64,000 nt of DNA from Prevotella sp. UBA2725 (GTDB lineage: Bacteria > Bacteroidota > Bacteroidia > Bacteroidales > Bacteroidaceae), in the NCBI GenBank assembly GCA_002353825.1, contig DEKJ01000031.1:13035-77034 (forward strand), written 5' to 3'. The notes beneath the pieces are model-generated. The model did not search any database and had not been told where the DNA came from. It saw only the letters and a program-made list of their open reading frames with translations. Below, piece after piece: positions 23,378-31,218 of this stretch. The number at the start of each line of letters is the position of its first letter. Positions within the stretch are counted from its first letter, which is position 1. The translations under genes and the position numbers were made by a program.

Positions 23378-26296
23378 TTACCCTTTGATCTCTTTCGGAT
23401 AGATTCCAAACTCCTCCTTGAAGTAACGGGAGAAGAGCTTGGGGTTGGCAAAGCCACACTCATACGCCACCTGCGAGACGAAAAGCTTCGGGTCATGCTC
23501 GAGCATCTGACGGCCATGCTTCAGACGGATGGTGCGGATAAAGGCGGCGGGGGTCTTGCCAGTGATGAACTGCAACTTCTTGTACACATTCGTGCGCGCC
23601 ATGCCGAGTTCACGCGCGAGGTCATCGGCCGTGAACGAAGTATCGGAGAGATGGGCTTTCACGATGTCCATGGCTTTCTGAAGCATCTGCTCATCGAGCG
23701 TGGTCTCCGTGATCTCCGACGCTGCCACATCCGTGGCCTGGGCGAAGCGCTCACGTGCCGTCATCGTTCGGTCGAGAAGATAGCGGATGCGGTGGCGGAG
23801 AATGTCGATGTTGAACGGCTTCGTGATATAATCGTCGGCACCCATCTCCAGGCCCCGCAGCTCGTCACTCGCCAAAGAGCGCGCCGTAAGGAGGATGACA
23901 GGGATATGCGAGAAGGTGATATCCGTCTTCACACGATGGCAGAGGTCGAGACCATTCATGCCTTCCATCGTGACATCGCTCACGATGATATCCACCGGCG
24001 TGGTCTTAAGGATGTCCAATGCCTGCTGACCATCCGTGGCCTGGCAGACATGATATTCGCGGCCAAGGACATGAGCCAGGAAGCTCAGCAGCTCCACACT
24101 GTCCTCCACGATCAAGATAGTATCGTGGTCTTTCTTGTCAGAGGATGTATTGTCAGACGCTCCATCGTCTGATATCTCATTATTCGGTGTCTTTGCCTCA
24201 TCCTTAATGACGACCTGTTTGGCCAGTTCATCATCGTAGAGCACCGTCTGATGCATCTCCGCATCTTCGAGCTTACGGAAGTCGAGGGTCTTGTTGACAA
24301 GGAATGCCAGACGCTTGATATTCTGATGCACGAGGTCAAGGACCTGGTGCGTGTCCTTGTCCTTCACCGTGAGCAACAAGTCCTCCACAGGACCCATGAC
24401 CAAGGACAATGGCATACGAAGGGCATGACTGATGTCGGTGAAGAACTTCAACTTCATGTCGCGCTCCCGGAGATTGAACTTATACTCTTGACGGCGGCGA
24501 TACAGATAATAGGTCAAGAATAAAGTGCCGACACCAAGAAGAATATAAAGCATCACAGCCCACCACGACAGATACCAAGGATAAGCAATGTGGAACTTTG
24601 CCAACAGATACTCCGTACGTGCGCCCGTCATTGGATCCATCTCCTGAATCGTTATCTCATGACTTCCATAGGAGAGATGCGAGAGGGTGATGCGGAAGTT
24701 GTCTATCAGCTGCCATCCGTCCTCATCATCGAGCCGGTAAGAGAAGTTGCGCACACCCGCATAGTTGACATCGCGAGGAAGGGTGTATAATACGATATTG
24801 CGCTCATCGTCATTAAGCGAGAGCGAGACGATAGAATCTTGGAAGTGGACTGTTTTGCGCGAGAAAGGTGCCCCGTTAACACGCATGCCCATGAGCAGCA
24901 ACATACGCTTCAGTCGTGCCTGCGTTTGCTCCGGACCACACAGGGCCTCGGGGTTGAAGAACTGGAAACCGTCGGACGTGCCTTCTACCATACTGCCGTC
25001 GGGAAGGAGACAAGCCGCCCGCGTATTGTAGTTAGGTGCCGTCGACACATTGCCGAAGAGGCGGAGAGAAAGCTTCGGCTGTGCGTTGGCTGGATGCTTA
25101 GGTATGGTGACACAGATCATGCCGCGGTCAGTAGACACCCATACGCGCCCAAGCCGGTCCTCACAGATGCTGCTGACATGATAGCTCTGAAACTCCTTGA
25201 AGGTATAAGCCTTCCCCGTCCGTGTGTCGTAGACGCGAAGCGGCAAGTGGTTGACGGAGCGTACCATCCACAACCAGCCGTGACTGTCCATAAATAGATC
25301 ATAGTCGGAGATGCCGTCGTTGCCATTGCCGAAGATGCGTTTGGAGACTGTCCGGACCCGCAGCGTGCGCTTATCGATGATGAGAATATCTTTTGTCGTA
25401 GTGGTATAGGCATGATCCTTGTCGCTCGTCACATTCTGCATCCACAGTTCATCGGTCTTGATATGTGTACTCTTGCCTGTCTCCGTTTCTAGGACGTAAA
25501 GGCCTTTGCCATTGAGGATGACGAGGAGCCTATTGTTGCCCATGTCGACCATATTGTAAGGACAAGTGTTGGGAAAGAAGAAGCGACCGTCGCTGCAAGC
25601 CAGTCCGATTGAATAGAGCCCGGCCCACAACCGTCCTTTCTTATCCACATGCAGTCCGGTCACTGTCTGTCCGGGGTAAAGCTGCTTCATAGCCGGCAAG
25701 GTCGGATGAAGAGCGTCCATCCGATAGACACCATTGTCCTCCGTGCCTAAGAAGAAAGAATGGTCAGGCCCCGGGCAGATCGTGATGACATCATTGAGAA
25801 AGGTACCGCCATCAATGCCCACGGGAAGCGAGAAGAGGCGCTGCTGGGTCGTAAGGAAAGTGCTCAGGCCGTGCTTCGAATAAGCCACCAACAGATAGTG
25901 ACCTTGAGGGTCGCAATAGATACATTGGATATGATTGCTCTGAAGCGACTTTTTCAGAAGGACGTTGGCGCAATAGATGTTGACGAGCTCGCCGTTCTCA
26001 TCATACTCCATGATACCCTCGCGTGTGGTGCCGACAAGGAGATGGTCGTTGGGGAGAAGCGAGATAGTAAGGAAACTCGTGCGCATGAAGTTGCTGACCC
26101 ATTTCCACGAATGTGTCTTGCGCTGATAGAGAATCATCCATTCAGACGTCGTGAGCCATACATTGCCTTCATGCGTCATCGCCATGAGAAGATAATCCTG
26201 TACAACCTCCACGGGTACAGGCGGAATGGCATAGACCTTCAGTTTCATCTTCCCCGACGGAGAGAGGAGGACACGGTGTGTAGTGGCGACAAGCAC
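23378..26296 (-). CDS. Hybrid two-component regulator, C-terminal fragment, lacking the kinase ATPase domain
   Basis: 972 aa reading frame that continues the gene fragment at 26298-26840 after a frameshift. Order: rest of the periplasmic beta-propellers, Y_Y_Y-like domain (about 505-570), membrane segment (about 577-600), DHp helix pair with His624 in FFTDISHALRMPL, a linker of about 50 residues, receiver domain (about 725-840; phospho-acceptor Asp774, KPF motif) and an AraC-type DNA-binding domain (about 870-972). The HATPase_c domain expected after the DHp helices is absent, and the Glu beside the His is Ala. Target genes unknown; the surface-protein gene or fructan genes are candidates. 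Confidence 0.85.
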   Translation of the reverse strand: MLVATTHRVLLSPSGKMKLKVYAIPPVPVEVVQDYLLMAMTHEGNVWLTTSEWMILYQRKTHSWKWVSNFMRTSFLTISLLPNDHLLVGTTREGIMEYDENGELVNIYCANVLLKKSLQSNHIQCIYCDPQGHYLLVAYSKHGLSTFLTTQQRLFSLPVGIDGGTFLNDVITICPGPDHSFFLGTEDNGVYRMDALHPTLPAMKQLYPGQTVTGLHVDKKGRLWAGLYSIGLACSDGRFFFPNTCPYNMVDMGNNRLLVILNGKGLYVLETETGKSTHIKTDELWMQNVTSDKDHAYTTTTKDILIIDKRTLRVRTVSKRIFGNGNDGISDYDLFMDSHGWLWMVRSVNHLPLRVYDTRTGKAYTFKEFQSYHVSSICEDRLGRVWVSTDRGMICVTIPKHPANAQPKLSLRLFGNVSTAPNYNTRAACLLPDGSMVEGTSDGFQFFNPEALCGPEQTQARLKRMLLLMGMRVNGAPFSRKTVHFQDSIVSLSLNDDERNIVLYTLPRDVNYAGVRNFSYRLDDEDGWQLIDNFRITLSHLSYGSHEITIQEMDPMTGARTEYLLAKFHIAYPWYLSWWAVMLYILLGVGTLFLTYYLYRRRQEYKFNLRERDMKLKFFTDISHALRMPLSLVMGPVEDLLLTVKDKDTHQVLDLVHQNIKRLAFLVNKTLDFRKLEDAEMHQTVLYDDELAKQVVIKDEAKTPNNEISDDGASDNTSSDKKDHDTILIVEDSVELLSFLAHVLGREYHVCQATDGQQALDILKTTPVDIIVSDVTMEGMNGLDLCHRVKTDITFSHIPVILLTARSLASDELRGLEMGADDYITKPFNIDILRHRIRYLLDRTMTARERFAQATDVAASEITETTLDEQMLQKAMDIVKAHLSDTSFTADDLARELGMARTNVYKKLQFITGKTPAAFIRTIRLKHGRQMLEHDPKLFVSQVAYECGFANPKLFSRYFKEEFGIYPKEIKG

Positions 26297-26297
26297 G

Positions 26298-26840
26298 TCA
26301 TCGCGAAACCGACTCTATCCCGACGATGCGGCCGAAGTGCTTGGGGATTTTGCAATAGGTCACGTGGTGATGGGCCACGTCGAGGAGCCACAACTCTTGT
26401 CCTTTATAAATCCACACACAGCCTTTGCTGTCACTGGCTACACGAAAGTCGTAGCGCACCGGTACACCGCGATGCTTGAGATAGGCTTCTACATGGTCGT
26501 CAGGAATGGTGCGGTTTGTGGCAGGATTGTAGACGACATAATGGTTCGACTGCTCCCTGAGCCACAGTTTGCCCATGTTGTCTTCATGGATCTCCGCGAA
26601 GATGCCGTGTGTGGTCTTGGCAAAGATGTCGGGAGAGGGCGTATTGGAGAGATATTGACCATAGGAGAAAAGTCCGTCGGAGGTGGCGAGCCACAGCACG
26701 CCGTTGTGCGCCTTCCTCATCGAATAGACCATGACCCCTTGGATGTTAAGATAATCCAAAGGGTAAAATGCTTTCTGTGCCATCGACTGCACGGCACAGA
26801 GGAGCAGATAGCAGAAGAGCATTACCTTTCTATATCGCAC
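26298..26840 (-). CDS. Hybrid two-component regulator, N-terminal fragment (frameshifted)
   Basis: 180 aa: signal or anchor segment (about 5-21), then two-component-regulator propeller repeats (NGVLWLATSDGLFSYG, MGKLWLREQSN, KGCVWIYKGQELWLLD). The frame ends with TGA at 26298, and the propeller continues in the next frame (DDVLVATTHRVLLSPSG). The two frames overlap by about 14 nt; one extra base, for example in GGTTTCG, explains the break. Start is either GTG at 26840 or ATG at 26822. Either a recently inactivated gene, a sequencing or assembly error, or two separately translated parts. Confidence 0.8.
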   Translation of the reverse strand: MRYRKVMLFCYLLLCAVQSMAQKAFYPLDYLNIQGVMVYSMRKAHNGVLWLATSDGLFSYGQYLSNTPSPDIFAKTTHGIFAEIHEDNMGKLWLREQSNHYVVYNPATNRTIPDDHVEAYLKHRGVPVRYDFRVASDSKGCVWIYKGQELWLLDVAHHHVTYCKIPKHFGRIVGIESVSR

Positions 26841-26867
26841 GCCTATTTAGTTTCCTACATATTTATG

Positions 26868-26875
26868 CAAAATTA
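26868..26875 (-). promoter_or_regulatory. -7 box of the hybrid regulator
   Basis: TAATTTTG on the minus strand, 27 nt before the GTG start; ATTG occurs 18 nt upstream. Confidence 0.65.
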
Positions 26876-26924
26876 CTAAATATTTCGGAAAGTCAATGCA
26901 TGGAAAGGAAGGAAAATTACGCTT

Positions 26925-27012
26925 GAATCGCAATGCGATATAATAGCAATCGCAATGCGATATAATAGCAATCGCAGTGCGATAAAGCAACAATCGCACT
27001 GCGATAAAAGTA
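26925..27012. repeat. 22-bp tandem array 3 (4 units, ATCGCA-TGCGAT core)
   Basis: Units begin at 26925, 26947, 26969 and 26991, each 22 bp, of the form CAATCGCAATGCGATATAAT plus two bases. The core ATCGCANTGCGAT is palindromic in every unit; the centre base varies (A, A, G, C). It lies 3' of the fructokinase gene and 5' of the hybrid regulator promoter. Confidence 0.92.
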
Positions 27013-27084
27013 ATCAACATCCCCTCCTTTAGGTTGCTCTCCCTTGTTAAGGGAGGTGAAGGGATTGATACTTGGGTAGGTTTC

Positions 27085-27957
27085 CTATTTCTTCGTCAGC
27101 GTCTCAGGCAACTTCGGCATGGCACCTTTCTGCGTGCAGACATAAGCACTGACCTGGACAGCTAAGGCGTGAGCTTCCTCAATGCTCTTGCCAGAAAGGA
27201 TGGATGCTGTGAAAGCACCGGTGAAAGAGTCGCCTGCACCCACGGTGTCAGCAACCTCTACCTTCGGAGTAGGCTTGAAACTCTTGAAGTCGTTCGGGGC
27301 AAAGACGTAACTGCCGTTGGTGCCACAAGTAAGTACGACCATCTTAAGATTGTAGCGCTTCATGATGAGCCGGCATTTCTCCTCGATATCGAGACCCGGA
27401 TAACCAAAGAGGCGGCCAACGATGATAAGCTCCTCATCGTTGATCTTCAGGACATCGCAGTGACGGAGCCCATTCTGAATAATCTCCTTGTTATAGAAGG
27501 TGCCACGCAGGTTGATGTCGAAGATCTTCAGGCAGTCCTTCGGTGTAGCGTCGAGGAACTTCATGATGGTCTCGCGCGACTCTTCACTGCGCTGAGCCAG
27601 TGAGCCGAAGCACACGGCGCATGCATTCTTCGCAGCCTCTTCCATCTCCGGTGTGAAGGGGATATGATCCCAAGCCACGTCGGGTGTGAAGGTATAGGTC
27701 GGCACACCCTCGGCATCGAGCTTTACGTTGACCGTACCTGTAGGATAAGGCACACGCGGGATGATATACTTCAGTCCATTCTTGTCGAAGGTCTCCAAAG
27801 CCTGATCGCCCAAGGCATCGTTGCCTACGGCACTTACTGCTACGGCCTCATAGCCGAACTGACTGGCGTGATAAGCAAAATTAGCCGGGGCACCGCCAAG
27901 TTTTGCCCCCTGTGGAAGTACGTCATAGAGTACTTCGCCTAAACCGATAATCTTCAT
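27085..27957 (-). CDS. Fructokinase, PfkB family
   Basis: 290 aa ribokinase-fold sugar kinase. It begins IIGLGEVLYDVLPQGAKLGG, with NFAYHASQFG for sugar binding, and has the PfkB signature DTVGAGDSFTGAF with the catalytic Asp (about residue 240). Phosphorylation of fructose is the best call because the gene stands in a locus with GH32, a sugar permease and a fructose-type sensor. I chose the ATG at 27957; five extra residues upstream would reach into the G/C-rich inverted repeat. Confidence 0.9.
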   Translation of the reverse strand: MKIIGLGEVLYDVLPQGAKLGGAPANFAYHASQFGYEAVAVSAVGNDALGDQALETFDKNGLKYIIPRVPYPTGTVNVKLDAEGVPTYTFTPDVAWDHIPFTPEMEEAAKNACAVCFGSLAQRSEESRETIMKFLDATPKDCLKIFDINLRGTFYNKEIIQNGLRHCDVLKINDEELIIVGRLFGYPGLDIEEKCRLIMKRYNLKMVVLTCGTNGSYVFAPNDFKSFKPTPKVEVADTVGAGDSFTGAFTASILSGKSIEEAHALAVQVSAYVCTQKGAMPKLPETLTKK

Positions 27958-27964
27958 AGTTGAC

Positions 27965-28150
27965 GGCCCCACCCCCGCCCCTCCCCCATCCAGGGGAGGG
28001 GATTAATATGCTTCAAGGGGTCAATTGGGCTATTTGAATTGTTAATATTATTGTTATATTTATCTGTCTTATTATATTAAATGCAATAGCAATCTGTTTA
28101 TCCTTGTAATCTCTCCCTCCCCTGGATGGGGGAGGGGTAGGGGTGGGGCC
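27965..28150. repeat. Long C/G-rich inverted repeat between permease and fructokinase
   Basis: Left arm 27965-28001 (GGCCCCACCCCCGCCCCT and on) and right arm 28113-28150 (ending GGGGAGGGGTAGGGGTGGGG) are almost perfectly complementary over about 37 bp, with an AT-rich 110-bp centre. The right arm has four G runs of four or more, fitting a G-quadruplex motif. It lies directly before the fructokinase ATG. Confidence 0.88.
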
Positions 28151-28162
28151 ATTAGGCCTTTT

Positions 28163-29389
28163 TTAATATTTCACTTGTTTAATGAATGTCAGCAGATAGA
28201 TGACACCTACAGCCATAATAGCCACAGCACCCATCTGAGAGTCGGCAGCATCACTGGCAATACCCATGAGCAACGGGAAGATGGTGCCACCAAAGAGACC
28301 CATGATCATCAAGCCACTGATAGCGTTCTTCTTGTCAGGCATGTAAAGCATGGCCTGAGAGAAACACATCGAGAACACATTACTGTTGCCATATCCCACC
28401 AGCGCAATGCCTACATAAAGCCACCACTTAGCAGTCTCGTCAGCGCTCGACGCACCCATAAACATGCACACCATGCTCAAGGCCATCATCGTGACGGAGA
28501 TGACAAAGAACGTGCGGGTCTTCAGAATACGGAGGAAGAAACTGCCTGTCATGCAACCGATGGTACGGAAGATGAAATAGAGACTCGTGGCCCACGCTGC
28601 ATCGTTGAGTGCCAGACCGGCATACTGCTGCAAGAGCTTCGGAGCCGTCGTGTTTGTACCGACATCGATACCTACGTGGCACATGATGCCGAAGAAGCAA
28701 AGCAGCACGTAGGGATTGGCAAGAAGCTTGAACGTGTCGATATAGTCGCGGCCAATGGATTTCTGCTCAGCGGGTGTCTCGTCATCACTCTTCTCATTGA
28801 TAGGCGTGACCTGCAACATCAAGGAGGCAAGGATACCTACTGCCATGTAGATCGGGAAAAGCACGCGCCAACCCAAGCCGAGGTTCGGGATGGTAGCGGC
28901 AGCACCCCACGAAGCGATGATAGGCGCCAGGAAGGAAGCGATGGCCTTGATGAACTGCCCGAAGGTAAGCGTTGAGGCCAGATGGTCCTTGACATACATC
29001 GAGACGAGCGGGTTCAACGAAGTCTGCATGAGCGTGTTGCCGATGCCGAGCAGCGAGAACGAGACGAGCATCACCACGAAGTTCTCGGAGAAGATAGGCA
29101 ATAACAGTGAGACGACGGTGACGATGAGCGAGAGCATTACCGTCTTCTTGCGCCCTATCTTGTTCATCAGCACACCCGTAGGCACAGAGAAGATGAGGAA
29201 CCAGAAGAAGACAAGCGACGGCAGGAAGTTAGCCACCGTATCGCTCAAGCTCAAATCCTGTTTGACATAGTTGGATGCCGTGCCGACGAGGTCGACGAAA
29301 CCCATCGTGAAGAAGCAGAACATCATGGAGGCCATGGCCAACTTGAGCGTGTGCTGGCTTACCGTCTGTCCTTGATTATTGTTTTCCAT
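28163..29389 (-). CDS. MFS sugar permease (FHS family), probably fructose transporter
   Basis: 408 aa with about 12 membrane segments; MFS loop motif NKIGRKKTVML (about residue 75). The N-terminus (MASMMFCFFTMGFVDLVG) and GIGNTLMQTSLNPLV resemble the fucose/glucose/fructose permease family. It would carry fructose released by GH32 across the inner membrane for the downstream fructokinase. It has its own promoter, so the locus may be two transcripts. Confidence 0.87.
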   Translation of the reverse strand: MENNNQGQTVSQHTLKLAMASMMFCFFTMGFVDLVGTASNYVKQDLSLSDTVANFLPSLVFFWFLIFSVPTGVLMNKIGRKKTVMLSLIVTVVSLLLPIFSENFVVMLVSFSLLGIGNTLMQTSLNPLVSMYVKDHLASTLTFGQFIKAIASFLAPIIASWGAAATIPNLGLGWRVLFPIYMAVGILASLMLQVTPINEKSDDETPAEQKSIGRDYIDTFKLLANPYVLLCFFGIMCHVGIDVGTNTTAPKLLQQYAGLALNDAAWATSLYFIFRTIGCMTGSFFLRILKTRTFFVISVTMMALSMVCMFMGASSADETAKWWLYVGIALVGYGNSNVFSMCFSQAMLYMPDKKNAISGLMIMGLFGGTIFPLLMGIASDAADSQMGAVAIMAVGVIYLLTFIKQVKY

Positions 29390-29422
29390 TATTCGTTTAT
29401 GGCTTAAAGATTATGTTTGTTG

Positions 29423-29430
29423 CAAAGGTA
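29423..29430 (-). promoter_or_regulatory. -7 box of the permease-fructokinase transcript
   Basis: TACCTTTG on the minus strand, 33 nt before the permease ATG. Confidence 0.7.
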
Positions 29431-29471
29431 AGAAAAATATCCGCATGGGGTGTAAAAAACGCGGAATATTT

Positions 29472-31193
29472 TTATTTCAACGGATAAACCTTTGCTTTGC
29501 CGCCCTTGACGGCGATTGATGTATACGGTGTTGATGGGAAGACGAGGTTTGTCATGGCCATCTTGCCGTCGGCATCGAATGCTTCAACGCTGCTCTTGTC
29601 GATGAAGAGCTGAAGCGTCTTGATACGTCCGCGCGTCGGAGCCTTGGTCACTGCGGGGAAGTCGGTACTGAAACTCACATCGCCACTCTTTGTGCGGTCC
29701 ATTGTGAATGTCTCTTTGGCTGCATTGTAAGTCATCACGACACGCTCGCCCTTACCATTGGACAGTGTGATTGTCGCATTGTTATGAAGCTGCACATCGA
29801 CACGGCAGGCGGGAGAGAGCGAAGCCTGAGGTTTCTTGGAGAAGGCGGCGAGCACCTCGGGAGACGGCTTCACACTGACATAGCCTGTGTCTTTGTATTC
29901 GAAGTAGCCGAGGTCGCGGGCGATGCCGTTAGCGGAGCGGTATTGCTTTGTCGGCACTTGGTTGGCATACTGCCAGTTACTCATCCAGGTCATGGCGACA
30001 TGTCGGCCGTCAGGTGCATTGTCGAACGTGACCGTAGCATAGTGATCCTTACCCCAGTCCATCCATTTCTTCACCGAAGGATCAGTGTCGCAAGTGAACT
30101 TATGTCCATCGAAAGAGCCGGTGAAATACTGTGTAGCTGAGCCACCCTGAGGTCCGCCCGGGTTGATATTGCAAACGAGAACCCACTTGCTGTTGCCCAT
30201 GTCGAGCAGATCGGGGCACTCCCACACACCGGCGTGCGAGCCGTAGGTCTCGCCGAAGTCGCTCTCGAAGGTCCAGTCCTTGAGGTTCTTCGAAGAGAAG
30301 ATCTTCATGTGTTGCTTCTCCGAGACGATGAGGATCCAGCTCTTCGTGGGCTCATACCAGATGATATGCGGGTCGCGGAAGTCGGGGATGTCGGACACTA
30401 AAAGTGGATTGTCCTCATACTTGGTGAAGGTCTTTCCGTTGTCGGTGCTGTAGGCCATGCATTGCTTCTGTGCCTTGCCAGCAGAGGTGTAGTAGGCGAT
30501 GATGGCACCGGGACCGAAGCCGGCGGTGTTGGCGGAGTCGACGACGGAACAGCCGCTGAAGATCGTGCCCAAAGCGTCGGGCTCGATAGCCTCGCCCTCA
30601 AACTTCCAGTGGATGAGGTCTGTGGAAGTGGAGTGTCCCCACGTCATATTCTCCCACTGCGAGCCATAGGGATTATACTGGAAGTAGAGGTGCCAGACAC
30701 CGTCTTTATAGAACAGACCGTTAGGATCGTTCATCCAGCCGTAGGCCGGCGTATGGTGATAGAGGGGCCGAAACTTCTCGCGGTTGGTCATATCAATGGC
30801 ATGGGAGGTCTTCACCAGCTTCCACGCGGCAAAATCGCTGGTTGCGGCCTTGCTGGCTGAGTTCGCTGCATCACCACGGTTGACGATGATATCCAGGAGC
30901 ACCGACTTGCCCTGCCCATCAGCGAAGCGACGGACGTTGAGCGGCACATAGTAGTCGGCCTTGTTGACAGCGAGCCTCACATTGAACTCCTGCACCACGT
31001 TGTTGTTGCTTATCACCCGGATATGATCCGTGTTCTGGCTCTCCTCGACGGGGAGGAGCACATAGCCGTCGGCGGTATTGACGCGCAGCATGACATGGTC
31101 GTCGGCGAGGACCTTCGTTTTCATTGTCTGGGCTGATGCCGCCAGTGTACACAATGACAAGGCGGCAGTCAGCATAAGTGTTTTAGTCTTCAT
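29472..31193 (-). CDS. GH32 fructan hydrolase (levanase/inulinase/invertase type)
   Basis: 573 aa with signal peptide (1-21), an N-terminal beta domain (about 25-110) as in other Bacteroidetes GH32 enzymes, the five-blade catalytic domain and a C-terminal beta sandwich. Catalytic residues are visible: nucleophile Asp156 in WMNDPNG, transition-state Asp274 in FRDP, acid/base Glu325 in WECP. It releases fructose from beta-fructans or sucrose; exo or endo action and linkage cannot be settled from sequence. 25 nt behind susD, so part of the susCD transcript. Confidence 0.94.
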   Translation of the reverse strand: MKTKTLMLTAALSLCTLAASAQTMKTKVLADDHVMLRVNTADGYVLLPVEESQNTDHIRVISNNNVVQEFNVRLAVNKADYYVPLNVRRFADGQGKSVLLDIIVNRGDAANSASKAATSDFAAWKLVKTSHAIDMTNREKFRPLYHHTPAYGWMNDPNGLFYKDGVWHLYFQYNPYGSQWENMTWGHSTSTDLIHWKFEGEAIEPDALGTIFSGCSVVDSANTAGFGPGAIIAYYTSAGKAQKQCMAYSTDNGKTFTKYEDNPLLVSDIPDFRDPHIIWYEPTKSWILIVSEKQHMKIFSSKNLKDWTFESDFGETYGSHAGVWECPDLLDMGNSKWVLVCNINPGGPQGGSATQYFTGSFDGHKFTCDTDPSVKKWMDWGKDHYATVTFDNAPDGRHVAMTWMSNWQYANQVPTKQYRSANGIARDLGYFEYKDTGYVSVKPSPEVLAAFSKKPQASLSPACRVDVQLHNNATITLSNGKGERVVMTYNAAKETFTMDRTKSGDVSFSTDFPAVTKAPTRGRIKTLQLFIDKSSVEAFDADGKMAMTNLVFPSTPYTSIAVKGGKAKVYPLK

Positions 31194-31218
31194 GATTTAG
31201 TTTTCTGAATAATCTTTT

